From Malaya genurostris (Eukaryota > Arthropoda > Insecta > Diptera > Culicidae), in the NCBI RefSeq assembly GCF_030247185.1, contig NC_080570.1, positions 148,834,641 through 148,898,640 on the forward strand: 64,000 nt of DNA, given 5' to 3'. Below are positions 19,803-30,519 of the stretch, one piece after another (the stretch's first letter is position 1; every line of letters starts with the position of its first letter). The notes beneath the pieces are model-generated. The model did no database searches. It was not told the origin of the DNA and was given only the letters and a program-made list of their open reading frames with translations. The position numbers and the translations under genes were made by a program.

Positions 19803-22017
19803 GGAAACCTGCCTCCGATCACAATTCGTATCGGCCGATTGCTATGCTTTCCTGTATCCGGAAATTGTTCGAAAAAATGATTCTGTTTCGTCTAGACAAT
19901 TGGGTCGAGACTGTTGGCTTACTTTCAGATACACAATTTGGTTTCCGCAGGGGTAAGGAACGAACGATTGTCTTGCGTTGCTCTCAACCGAAATTCAAAT
20001 GGCATTTGCTCGTAAAGAACAAATGGCGTCAGTTTTCCTAGACATCAAGGGGGCTTTTGATTCAGTTTCCATAAACATCCTATCTGAGAAGTTGCATCAG
20101 CATGGTCTTTCACCAATTTTGAATAACTTTTTGTATAATCTGTTGTCCGAGAAATACATGTATTTCGCGCATGGTGATTTGTCGACAATACGATTCAGTT
20201 ACATGGGTCTTCCTCAGGGCTCATGCTTAAGCCCCCTTTTATACAACTTTTACGTGAACAACATTGATGAATGTATCAACACATCTTGCACGCTAAGACA
20301 ACTTGCCGACGACAGCGTTGTGTCTATTATAGGACCCAAAGCTGCCGATCTCCAAGGACCATTGCAAGATACCCTCGACAACTTGTCGACATGGGCTCTT
20401 CAAATGGGTATCGAGTTCTCTACGGAGAAAACTGAGCTGGTTGTATTTTCAAGGAAGCGAGAACCAGCACAATTACAGCTTCAACTAGGGGGTGAAACCA
20501 TAGCTCAGGTCTTCACATTTAAATATCTCGGGGTCTGGTTCGACTCCAAAGGCACCTGGGGATGTCACATTAGGTATCTGAAACAAAAATGCCAACAGAG
20601 AATCAATTTTCTTCGTACAATAACCGGATCATGGTGGGGTGCCCACCCAGGAGACCTGATCAGGTTATACCAAACAACGATATTGTCCGTGATGGAATAC
20701 GGATGCTTTTGCTTCCGATCCGCGGCGAACACTCATTTCATCAAGCTGGAAAGAATTCAGTATCGTTGTTTGCGTATTGCCTTAGGTTGCATGCAGTCGA
20801 CTCATACGATGAGTCTCGAAGTACTCGCGGGCGTCTTACCGTTGAAAAACCGATTCTGGGATCTCTCATATCGATTGCTAATCCGATGCGACATCTTGAA
20901 TCCGATGGTGATTGAAAACTTCGAAAGGCTTGTCGAGCTCAATTCTCAGACCCGTTTTATGTCCTTATATTTTGATTACATGGCTCAGAATATTAATCCT
21001 TCTTCGTTTGTTTCCAATCGTGCTCATTTCTTGGATACTTCTGATTCTACTGTGTTTTTCGACACATCCATGAGAGAAGAAATTCGTGGAATCCCGGATC
21101 ACGTGCGCCCTCAAGTGGCCCCAAATATTTTTTATAATAAATTTAGAACAGTCAACTGTGAAAAGGTGTTTTACACTGACGGTTCAAACATCAACAGGTC
21201 CACAGGTTTCGGCATCTTCAATCAAAACATCACCGCTTCTCACAAACTCAATGATCCGGCTTCAGTTTACGTCGCAGAATTAGCTGCTATTCAGTACACC
21301 CTCGAGATCATTGAAACATTGCCCAAAGACCATTACTTCATTGTCACGGACAGTCTAAGCTCAATAGAAGCTCTCCGGGCAATGAAGCCAGGAAAGTATC
21401 CCCCATATTTCCGGGGGAAAATACGGGAACACTTGCGAACTTTATCTGAACGGTCTTATTTAATATCGTTAGTCTGGGTCCCTTCGCATTGTTCCATTCC
21501 AGGCAATGAAAAGGCAGACTCATTGGCTAAGGTGGGCGCATTAGAAGGTGATATTTATGAAAGACCAATCTGCTTCAATGAATTTTTCAGTATCTCTCGT
21601 CAGAAAACTCTCGAAAGTTGGCAAACTTCATGGAGCAATGGCGAACTGGGACGATGGCTACATTCCATTATCCCTAGGGTATCGACGAAACCTTGGTTCA
21701 GGGGGATGAACGTGAGTCGCGATTTCATTCGTGTTATGTCGCGGCTCATGTCAAATCACTACACCTTCAACGCACATCTCCGGCGTGTTGGGCTTGCGGA
21801 GAGCGGTCTCTGCACCTGTGGCGACGGTTATCAGGACATCGAGCATGTCGTGTGGTCGTGCGTAGAGTATCGTGACGCCAGGTCGAAGCTACTGGAATCC
21901 CTTAGGGCCCGAGGTAGACCGCCTGAGGTTCCGGTTCGGGATGTGTTGGCGAGTCGGGATAGTTTATATATGCTTCTCATATACCAGTACCTTAAACACA
22001 TTGATATACAAGTGTAA
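19803..22017 (+). pseudogene. LINE ORF2, 3' part (reverse transcriptase and RNase H), frameshifted
   Basis: Continues the LINE frame from 10355 after the BEL insertion (SDHNSYRPIAMLSC). One base is missing in the run 'ggggtaaggaac' near 19957; before it the frame reads QFGFRRGK, and one frame over it goes on FLDIKGAFDSV. The RT shows GLPQGSCLSPLLYN and, at its catalytic box, LADDSV in place of the usual xADD. An RNase H domain follows with VFYTDGS, AELAAIQYTLE, VTDSLSSIEAL and WVPSHCSIPGNEKADSLA. A CTCGDGYQDIEHVVWSC zinc-like motif closes the protein; stop TAA at 22015. RT plus RNase H marks the I/Loa/R1 side of LINEs. It is inactive because of the insertion and the frameshift. Confidence 0.85.
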
Positions 22018-22630
22018 TGTGTTATCCCTCGCTCAGAAAGTATAAACTCCACCTACAGGTTCGACACTAAAATCCGCCCGATTCTCTCGATCCCCGTCCC
22101 TGTCCACCATCTTCATTGGAACTAACAAGATCTTTTTTTGTCACTAACTTTTTCGTTACCCCTTCCCTATCTCTTCACCATCTCGATGGCAACTAATTAG
22201 ATCTTTATCGTTTTCAAACATTTTGTTCCCACATCCCCTTTTTACCCCGTTTCCACAATATTTACTTTTTTTTTTCATTCTCTTCCGTAACATCACCATC
22301 ATCGTCCACGGAAGGCCGCCCCAGTCGAAAACCAGCATGCGGGCCACCCGCCGGGCCTTCGTAGCCTGGGGGTGTTTCCCGCGGACCCACGCGGACCGAA
22401 GGATGCGGCCAACATGGATCTTCGCCAACGGCATATGGAAGACCCTCATGCGATATTCAATTCACCGGCCACTACCGATAGCTTCTCGAGAATCCGCTAC
22501 CGCTACATTACATAATGATACTTTTCTAGTTTTAAGTTAGTCGTAATTAAGATTAGTAAATACCCTTGGCATCTTAGAGCTTAAGCAGTGTGCCTTAAAA
22601 TTATACTATAATATTGAATAAAAAAAAAAA
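22018..22630 (+). other. LINE 3' UTR and poly(A) tail
   Basis: Non-coding; ends 'gaataaaaaaaaaaaa'. The tail starts at about 22618 and is directly followed by the target duplication at 22631-22641. Confidence 0.8.
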
Positions 22631-22641
22631 ATGAAAGTTCC

Positions 22642-22745
22642 GAATCAGCCTCCCGTTGGACGATTTATTTGACTTTCATCGGACCAACGGTTCAACGTTT
22701 TGAACCAAGATTCTCCCAGAATACCGGCAAAAAAAAACTGAGAGA
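22642..22745. repeat. Dispersed repeat, second copy, right part
   Basis: Continues the repeat cut at 7041: 'gcctcccgttgga', 'tttcatcggaccaa' and 'gttcaacgttttgaacc' match 395-490 of the intact copy. Confidence 0.6.
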
Positions 22746-22779
22746 GAATAGATTATCTTGAGGGCAAATTGGTCAGACC

Positions 22780-22935
22780 CGATCCAGCGAGTTTCTCATC
22801 ACCGTTTCGCGCTACGTTGGAAATTCTGTCCTACGCGGCTTACTCCCCAGACTTGCCGCTTTCTGATTACTATTTTTTATTACTATTACTGTTTGGATCG
22901 ATGAATGAGATAGCGAATCCCACAACAACAACAAC
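22780..22935 (+). pseudogene. Mariner transposase remnant (C-terminal motif)
   Basis: Translated on the plus strand, ATLEILSYAAYSPDLPLSDY matches the conserved YSPDLAPSDYHLF block that carries the third catalytic Asp of mariner transposases. Only about 50 residues are recognisable, and the start and the ends with inverted repeats are missing. It is a decayed fragment lying between the nested LINE complex and the 3' end of the proximal BCAS3 exon. Confidence 0.55.
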
Positions 22936-23088
22936 CACATGTCATGATAAAAACGCACGATGGGTAAAATTATGAATTATACTTTGTATTGATGTTATAA
23001 AATTTGCTTCTAAGCCTTTGCTTACTTTTTTTCGAACAACTTTTGTCACATAATTTTCAGTCTATAAATCTAACAGCACAACTTTTTT

Positions 23089-23094
23089 TTTATT
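23089..23094 (-). terminator. AATAAA poly(A) signal for proximal BCAS3 last exon
   Basis: On the minus strand AATAAA lies about 480 nt after the TAA at 23576, giving a reasonable 3' UTR. It is the first canonical hexamer I noticed downstream on that strand. Confidence 0.4.
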
Positions 23095-23575
23095 ACATGT
23101 AACGCAAAGGCTTGACGTAGAATAATCAGAATATTTCGTGTTCGGCGCAATCGGATGCTTGTCAGACGTCTGTAATTGTTTTTACATGCATGAACGTGAT
23201 AAATACCATTTTTAGTAACCAAATCACAATAAGCTAGAATAAAAAGAGGTTACGAGGAAAGCTCCACCCATACGGGGGAGAAATAATTATACTAAAATAT
23301 AAATTAACGTTTTTTTTTTGTACGCCCATCCGTGGTAACAGCCAACCTACGGACAACGCCGTAAGAAACCCCGTGATATGGGAGAGGGCGGGGTGGGGGG
23401 AAGGATAAGAAGGTTAAAAGACTTCCTACAAATAATACAATAAATATAACACTAGCGCGTAGCAGAGCTGCACTAGCAGCAGATACGATAGCACGAGCAG
23501 AATAAGCAATGATACTGCGAGTAGCACCACCACGCCACCAGTGGCCGCTAGCAGCATCATTCGCCACGCCGCCAA

Positions 23576-25992
23576 TTATTTTCGCTTTTTCTTGGATTTC
23601 TTTTTTCCGTTGCCATTGTTATTGCCATTGTTTCCACCGTTGTTCCCAGTGCTCATCTGCTTTGTATTCGCTGCGTTGATCGTCTGCTTGTCGCTGTTTT
23701 CACTTTGGTTCGCGTCTGTCGTCGTTGGCAGTGTTGATGTTATTATTGTTGTTGTTGTTGTTGTTTTGGCAGGACTTCCGGTGACTGCCACAATGCCGGA
23801 AGTGGTCATGGAGTTCATTAAACTATCGTTGCTAGCACCACCGGAAACGGTACCGATGACCGTAATCGACAACGACGAGGACGACGTTTTGTTACTAGAG
23901 ATCAACGGTTGCAGTTCGTCGTCCTCATCGTCGGCTTCGGGAAGCTTGGAGGCTTCCTTTTCCTCCGGTTCGTCATTGTTCGAGTTGGACGTTTCGTCCT
24001 CCGATGTGGACGACACGGGAAGCCTAGAGACGAACATTGCGGTATCGTCAACGTCCAGCTCTAGGCTTCTGTAGTCAGAATCTTGTCCTTCGACAGATTG
24101 TTGTTGCTTCAGAACCACGGGACCCACTTGCATCATCGACGTGGAAAGACTTCGGCTACCGCCCGATTGCTGTGAGCTACCTTCTCCCATCTCGGACAGA
24201 TTAGCCTCTCGCAAACTGGAGCACATAGCGAACACGATGTTTTTATCATCGAATATGGAATTACCCTTCCGGGGCAGTTCTTTGGCCGCCTCCTGAAGCG
24301 GACTTTCAAAATTTATCAAAACTTTCTCCTCACTCGACTGTTTGATAAGTTTTTCCTTGCTGCTCTCGTCGTCGAATCCTAAATCTTCGAGCTCCTTGCA
24401 TATAAACGGTTCCAGCGGCGGTAACGGTTCCGGGAAGTCTATTTCATAACGTGACGATAGTTCATAAAATTTCTCTTCTTTCGACAGAATTTGTTCGTCT
24501 TCACATTGATTTTCGGTAACACACTCTACGGTTCTTTCAACACTTCTACCTGCATCATCGTCATTATCATTATCACCATCAACATCACCTACACAAGGAT
24601 TCGCCGGTTTCTCAATTCCAAGCCCACTGGAAGCAAGCATCGATTCCTGAATACTTATATCGGTACGCGTCAGTTTCAAATTTTGTGGATCATTAGCTTC
24701 GCCAAATAATTCCAAATCGTCAATTTTCAATGCTTCCAGTGGTGGAAAGTCATCACAAATTGATTTGAGCAGATTATTATCTTCTACCGCGCGAACCGCC
24801 TGAACCAACGGTTTCGGCGTTGGTTCCGGCTGTGGTTCCGGTAGAACCGTTGCCAAAGGCGGTGTTTGTTCTTTCCGCTTTCGATTGTCTTGCTTGTTCT
24901 CTTTCCTGTTGTTATTTCCAGATTTGCCAGCGCTTGCTGAGTTTGTCTTCGACTTCGTCTCGGCGGCGGCGGCGGTTGATGGTTTGGTCTTTTGTTGTTT
25001 CTCGGTCGCAGTATGCTGCTGCTGTTGTTTAGGTTCGTCTTTCTTCTTGCCGTTTTCCTTTTTCCTATTGCGTGAGGGTTTCTCCACCGGTGGTAACTCC
25101 AGTTGTACTCCCGGATCCTCGAGTTCAATAACTTCGATCGCTTCCGGTTGGGATTTCTTTTTCCTCTCGCTTCTAACCGGAGGTGTATTTTCCTTTTTTC
25201 TACTGCCCGCGAGTTTTGGTTCCTCTTGCTTACACTTGTTTACTACCTCTATATTTACAAAATCTTCAACCACCACCTTTGCACCAGCGGGTTCCACCTC
25301 AACAACAGCTTGTTGATTCGTTTTCTTACTTTTCTTGTTGATGGTAGATAATTCTTCAAACTTTGCTAAATTATCATCGTCCTTCTTTTTGTTTCTACTG
25401 AAGTAGACCATGTCCTTCTCCTCAATTACCGGTACGATCAGTTCACGACCAATCAGCGAGGGTGGTTCCTCTACCGAGGCAGATGCCACACCGGATCGAT
25501 CCAATGCGGATGATCCCCGATGGTCCGGGTCGTTTCCTGGTATTCCGTGTACGGTGACCACCGGCCGAAACAGCGCTTCGTCACAGTTTTCATGCAAATA
25601 TATGTCACACTCATGGGCGGCCCGTGCTTCCGCTTCCGATTCCATTCCTTCCACATCGCTGCTACAAACAGTAGTGACCGTTCCGAGCGGATTAACTACC
25701 TTTGCTATTGTTATGGAACCGGAAGCTCGACTGCTGGCAGCGGAAGCCGGCCGCGAGCAGCTCGCCGGAAGCGAGGATGAATGTTGATGCTCTTGTTGCT
25801 GGAGGTGATAGTGTGGGTGATGATGTTTGACCGGAACTCCTTGCGGTTGCAGCAACGCATGAGTAGTGGTCGACAGGGGCAGCTTATGATCGCATATCGA
25901 GTTCAGTGAGTGCGTCGACGAGTAGATCGAGGTGGAGGAGCAAGAGGATACCGAAGATAACCCGGCCGGGATGGGCGTGGCGCTCGTGTAGC
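23576..25992 (-). CDS. BCAS3: BCAS3 proximal alternative last exon (long isoform C-terminus)
   Basis: A 2417-nt exon with acceptor 'ctcccaattaag' just above 25992. Its first two bases complete the split codon from exon E, then it reads GYTSATPIPAGLSSVSSS. It stays open for about 805 codons to the TAA at 23576. No globular domain is recognised. Composition is low complexity: His/Gln-rich near the start (HHHPHYHLQQQ), several Lys/Glu/Gln stretches, acidic Ser-rich blocks (DEDDEL) and a C-terminal KKKSKKKRK, a possible nuclear or RNA-binding basic tail. Base composition is clearly coding-like compared with its surroundings. It would make a protein of about 1641 aa. Alternatives are a separate gene with an unseen first exon, or readthrough into the intron. 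The matching phase and orientation favour an alternative BCAS3 end. Confidence 0.65.
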
Positions 25993-25994
25993 CT

Positions 25995-27582
25995 TAATTG
26001 GGAGAAAAAAGAGAAAAAGGGGGAGAAAAGTGGTCAGTAAAAGCCGCTGGCAAGTTTGATTGAACTAAGAGTTTGTTTTTTTTCGGTTTTCGTTTTCTAC
26101 GACGTTAAAATTAGTTCTCTGCGTTATTCGAAATCGAACCATGCAAAACTGTTCCAACACCACGGAATGCAGTAACCAAACGCCAGAGTGAGAGAAAAAA
26201 GTAAGAGGGAGAAAAAATAGCAACCGTCTCTCATCATTAGCCGTCACAGTTTGTACTTGAAGTGTGGTGTTGGAACAGTTTGTGACTGAATCAATCGTTA
26301 AACGCAAAAAGTATTAAGTTTTGAACTATGGAAGTGAAAGCTTGCATGTGATCGACTCTCCAAAACAAATAAAAATAAAACTAAACTACCAAACAATAAT
26401 TGAAGAAAAGTTTTTTTTTCAATCTTCTATGAAAACGAACAGAATCTAGTAAAGTAGTATTTTTAATTCGCGTTATGAAATTAAAAAGCAACAAACAACT
26501 GAAATAAAACCACCTGCCTTTGGCTTTTTTTTTGTTTCTACGGTTAGAACTAGTAAGACTCTTTTTTCTCCCTTTTTCCTTTTTACTCGTTTTGTTATTG
26601 GTCATTATTTATCTGTCAAAACGATGAGCGCAATCATTGCTCACAGGATGTTCTTCTGTCAGATATTTAAAAAAAACAATGCTGCTCTTGGAGGTTTGCA
26701 CTGGTGGTTAAAGTATGTAAGTAAATGATGCAGCTTGTTTCAGTGTGGTGGTTGTTGGTGCTGGCTGCTATACAGTGTAACTTCGTCAGATCCGTCAAAT
26801 GTTTCGTGTCATCTCCATGGATATTGACTCGACTTGAACTGGTTCCCAGGGATGAATGATGAACACATCTGATAGCGTCTGCTACTATGATTTCTTAGCA
26901 AAATCACACTCTTAAATCAAGTTAAAGTTTTTTTCGGATAAACGAAGTTATACTGTATAAAGGTGTGTGGTTATGCAACAAAACATGCAATATTTACAAT
27001 GATGATTAAATTGGATGATTAAATACAAAATGTGTTCAAAAATAAACAAACAAAGGAAGGCATAGCAACGTGATCACGAACGGGTTGAGCTATTTTAATC
27101 GTAACGGCTTACTATGATCTAATTAGACACAGAACCATTCAAGTTACTTTGCTTATGCGACCAATGTTTAACGGATTGTGGTGAAATCGAATCTTCAATA
27201 CGAATTTTATTAGCAATTTCTAAGCAGCGATGCATAGGCATTTTGCTTAGAAGCTCACGTGGTCAAAGTCAAAGGTTTAGCATTACATTCCTTTTGTGAA
27301 ATTTGGCCTTTCTGTTTCAACAGACTTCGCAGCCGATTCTTAGCGTACAGAATCATTGCATAGCTGGTACTATGGATCCTACTGGCACTAAGAATCCTGC
27401 CAACCCGGGACAACTGGTGGAAAGCTTCTTTTTTTGCTCGCCAGAAAAGACTAGTTCCCGTAGTTCTCTGTTGAAATTTACGTGAATTTCCAAAAAATTT
27501 TCCGTGAATTTCCGTTGATTTTTGAAACCGTAGACCTAAGGAGATTTCCGTAGATCTGACATCACTGTTTTAAGCTCAATTT
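25995..27582. other. Intron sequence between proximal last exon and Juan LINE
   Basis: AT-rich, no supported gene. Short ORFs are unsupported. An 18-bp inverted repeat pair lies at 26146 and 26264. Confidence 0.45.
26146..26281. repeat. Short element with 18-bp inverted ends
   Basis: AAACTGTTCCAACACCAC at 26146-26163 is the exact complement of 26264-26281. About 100 bp lie between. This may be a small MITE or a foldback; no target duplication was identified. Confidence 0.45.
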
Positions 27583-27596
27583 GTACACGCTCACTC
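27583..27596. repeat. Juan LINE target duplication (3' side of element)
   Basis: GTACACGCTCACTC recurs exactly at 32287-32300 and brackets the minus-strand LINE. Confidence 0.88.
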
Positions 27597-27867
27597 TTTT
27601 TTTTTTTTTTTTTTTTTATTTTTTTTTTTATTTTTTTTTTTTAAAATAACTATTTATTGGAATATGAGTTAAAATTAAATTATTAAGATTTAAATTGGGT
27701 GTTCAGCCACAAGTGGTGACTTTTCAGCCCTGTTATATATATATGATTTGGTTATTACCATGAAGACATCATTTGCTTCCGCAATTCTGAGATTTTTGTG
27801 TAGGGAAAATTCTAAACCTACTTGTATTGTGTAATGGGGAAAAGGAACTTATATACTAACTTACTAA

Positions 27868-30519
27868 CTAATACAGAGAGCGAATCGATTCAATTGAAGA
27901 TTGCATCGATTTTTGTCGGAATTTGCTTATAATATTATGTGACATTACATCTAATGGTTCTATATTTGTGAGTCTGTGTAACTCATTTGTACTAAACCAG
28001 GGAGGACGTTTCAGAATCATTTTCAGAATTTTATTCTGAATCCTTTGAAGCGTTTTCTTCCTGGTGGAACAACAGTTTGACCAAATTGGTACCGCATAAA
28101 GCATGGCTGGTCTGAAAATTTGTTTATAAATTAACAATTTGTTTTTTAGACAGAGCTTAGAATTTCTGTTTATAAGAGGATATAAACATTTAATATATTT
28201 ATTACATTTTGCCTGGATTCCTTCAATGTGATCCTTGAAAGTGAGTTTTTTGTCATACGTTAAACCTAAGTATTTAGCTTGATCAAACCATGTCAATTCC
28301 AAGCCATTCAATTTTAGAATGTGATTATTGTTTGGTTTGAGATATAAAGCTCTTGGCTTATGAGGAAAGATAATTAATTGCGTTTTTGCTGCATTTGGTT
28401 TAATTTTCCATTTTGACAGATAATCACTGAAAATATTTAAACTTCTTTGTAGGCGACTGCAGATCACTCTTAGATTTCTACCTGTGGCTAACAGACTTGT
28501 GTCGTCGCAGAATAGCGATTTCTGACAACCAACGGGTAGATTTGAAAGATCAGAAGTGAAAATATTATACAAGATTGGAGCTACACTCGAACCCTGCGGA
28601 ACACCGGCTCGTACGGGTAGCAATTCAGATTTACAATTCTGATAGCTAACCTGAAGAGTACGATCAGTTAAATAATTTTGAATCATTTTGATCAAATAAA
28701 TAGGAAACTGGAAATCAGACATTTTTGCTATTAAACCTTTGTGCCAAACACTGTCGAATGCTTTTTCTATGTCTAGAAGAGCAACTCCAGTGGATAACCC
28801 AGAAGATTTATTTGATTTTATCATGTTCGTTACTCTGACAAGTTGATGAGTAGTTGAATGTTCATGACGAAATCCAAACTGCTCTGGTAAAAAAATTGAA
28901 TTCTCATTTATATGAGTCATCATTCTTAACAAGATAATTTTTTCAAAAAGTTTACTGATAGAAGAAAGTAAGCTAATTGGGCGATAACTTGATGTTTCTG
29001 CTGGGTTTTTATCAGGTTTTAGGATAGGAATTACTTTAGCGTTTTTCCATCTTTTTGGGAAGTAAGCTAATGAAAAACACTTGTTGAAAATTTTAACCAG
29101 GAGTCTCAAGGCAACATCGGGAAGATTTTTAATAAGAATATTAAAAATTCCATCATTACCAGGAGCCTTCATGTTTTTGAGTTTCCTAATAATTGATTTA
29201 ATTTCATCAAAATTCGTCTCAATAATGTCATCGTGTGATAACACTTGGGTTGAAATATGATCATACTTCAGTGAGACTTCATTTTCAATAGGACTCACAA
29301 CGTTTAAATTAAAATTGTGGACACTCTCGAACTGCTGAGCTAGCTTTTGAGCTTTTTCACCATTTGTAAGAAGTATTTGATTTCCTTCCTTGAGAGCAGG
29401 AATTGGTTTCTGAGGTTTCTTAAGAACCTTAGAAAGTTTCCAGAAAGGTTTAGAATATGGTTTAATTTGTTCAACTTCTTTAGCGAAATTTTCATTTCGC
29501 AAAAGAGTAAATCTATGTTTAATTTCTTTTTGTAAATCCTTAACTATGTTTTTCATAGCAGGATCACGAGAACGTTGATATTGTCGTCGACGAACATTCT
29601 TCAACCGAATGAGCAGTTGAAGATTGTCATCGATGATAGGAGAATTTAATTTAGTTTGAGCTTTGGGAACTGAAAGATTTCTAGCTTCGATAATATAATG
29701 ATTCAAATTATCAATTGCTGTGTCGATGTCCGCAGAATTTTCTAAAATAGTTTCATGATCCACATGATTTTCAATGTGAGATCTGTAATCCAACCAATTA
29801 GCTCTATGATAGTTGAAAATAGAACTAATTGGATTAATTATAGCTTCGTTGGAAAGTCTGAATGTTACAGGAAGATGATCTGAGTCAAAATCAGCATGAG
29901 TAATCGGTTCACTACAAATGTGACTTTGATCTGTTAGAACCAGATCAATTGTAGACGGGTTTTTCACGGAAGAGAAACAAGTAGGATTACTGGGATGAAG
30001 AACTGTAAAGTAACCAGCTGAGAGTTGATTATGAAGTATTTTACCATTACTGTTATTTTGCCTACAATTCCACTGGACATGCTTAGCATTTAAGTCCCCT
30101 ATTACGAAAAATTTCGATCGATATCTTGTAAGTTTTTGCAAATCGCCTTTAAAGAAATTTAATTGTTCGCCGGTGCATTGGAATGGCAAATATGCTCCAG
30201 CGATGAAATAAATTCCATGAATGGTTTCAACTTCGATTCCCAAGCTTTCAATAACTTTAGTATTGAAAGAAGGTAAAATTCGATGTTTAATTTGCCGTTG
30301 GACAAAAATGGCAACTCCACCACCAATTCCAGTAAACCTGTCAAATCGATGAACCACATAATGTGGATTACTTTTCAATTTTACATTTGGTTTAAGAAAA
30401 GTTTCTGTCACAATGGCAATATGAATTTTGTGAACTTTGAGAAAATTATAAAATTCATCTTCACTCGATTTCAAAGATCGAGCATTCCAATTTAAAATAT
30501 TCAAATAATTATTTAACAT
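27868..30519 (-). CDS. Juan-like ORF2: endonuclease and reverse transcriptase
   Basis: An 883-aa frame from ATG 30519. Residues 1 to about 230 form an EEP endonuclease: LNILNWNARSL, TETFL, GDLNAKHVQWNC, and SDHLPVTF near the end. The RT core follows (about 440-720): KAPGNDGIFN, SSYRPISLLSSISKLFEKI, DIEKAFDSVWH, GVPQGSSVAPILYN and the catalytic FCDDTSLL, where the usual xADD is CDD. The C-terminus has no RNase H, as in Jockey. The product nicks the target and copies its own RNA there. Its ATG is embedded in the ORF1 stop (ATGTTAAATAA), so it is most likely translated by reinitiation. No stop or frameshift is seen. Confidence 0.88.
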   Translation of the reverse strand: MLNNYLNILNWNARSLKSSEDEFYNFLKVHKIHIAIVTETFLKPNVKLKSNPHYVVHRFDRFTGIGGGVAIFVQRQIKHRILPSFNTKVIESLGIEVETIHGIYFIAGAYLPFQCTGEQLNFFKGDLQKLTRYRSKFFVIGDLNAKHVQWNCRQNNSNGKILHNQLSAGYFTVLHPSNPTCFSSVKNPSTIDLVLTDQSHICSEPITHADFDSDHLPVTFRLSNEAIINPISSIFNYHRANWLDYRSHIENHVDHETILENSADIDTAIDNLNHYIIEARNLSVPKAQTKLNSPIIDDNLQLLIRLKNVRRRQYQRSRDPAMKNIVKDLQKEIKHRFTLLRNENFAKEVEQIKPYSKPFWKLSKVLKKPQKPIPALKEGNQILLTNGEKAQKLAQQFESVHNFNLNVVSPIENEVSLKYDHISTQVLSHDDIIETNFDEIKSIIRKLKNMKAPGNDGIFNILIKNLPDVALRLLVKIFNKCFSLAYFPKRWKNAKVIPILKPDKNPAETSSYRPISLLSSISKLFEKIILLRMMTHINENSIFLPEQFGFRHEHSTTHQLVRVTNMIKSNKSSGLSTGVALLDIEKAFDSVWHKGLIAKMSDFQFPIYLIKMIQNYLTDRTLQVSYQNCKSELLPVRAGVPQGSSVAPILYNIFTSDLSNLPVGCQKSLFCDDTSLLATGRNLRVICSRLQRSLNIFSDYLSKWKIKPNAAKTQLIIFPHKPRALYLKPNNNHILKLNGLELTWFDQAKYLGLTYDKKLTFKDHIEGIQAKCNKYIKCLYPLINRNSKLCLKNKLLIYKQIFRPAMLYAVPIWSNCCSTRKKTLQRIQNKILKMILKRPPWFSTNELHRLTNIEPLDVMSHNIISKFRQKSMQSSIESIRSLY

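Larger units (their letters stand above)
7042..22630 (+). mobile_element. I-clade non-LTR retrotransposon, split by a BEL/Pao element
   Basis: The LINE is bounded by the 11-bp duplication ATGAAAGTTCC and ends in a poly(A) run at 22618-22630. Without the 9442-bp BEL insertion and its duplicated 5 bp it is about 6.14 kb. Its order is 5' UTR (7042-7551), ORF1 with three CCHC knuckles, ORF2 with endonuclease, RT and RNase H, then a 3' UTR (22018-22617). The combination of zinc-knuckle ORF1 and RNase H after RT points to the I clade or a neighbour such as Loa. The copy is dead: ORF2 is cut by BEL and also carries a one-base frameshift near 19957. Confidence 0.85.

Noticed and set aside
23541..24074. 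Plus-strand ORF of 177 aa rich in Ser and Val
   Set aside because: It is the antisense shadow of the long BCAS3 exon, whose frame has the coding features.
23576..25992. Independent intronless gene
   Set aside because: The open frame continues upstream to an acceptor, has no convincing start ATG, and its phase fits BCAS3 exon E.
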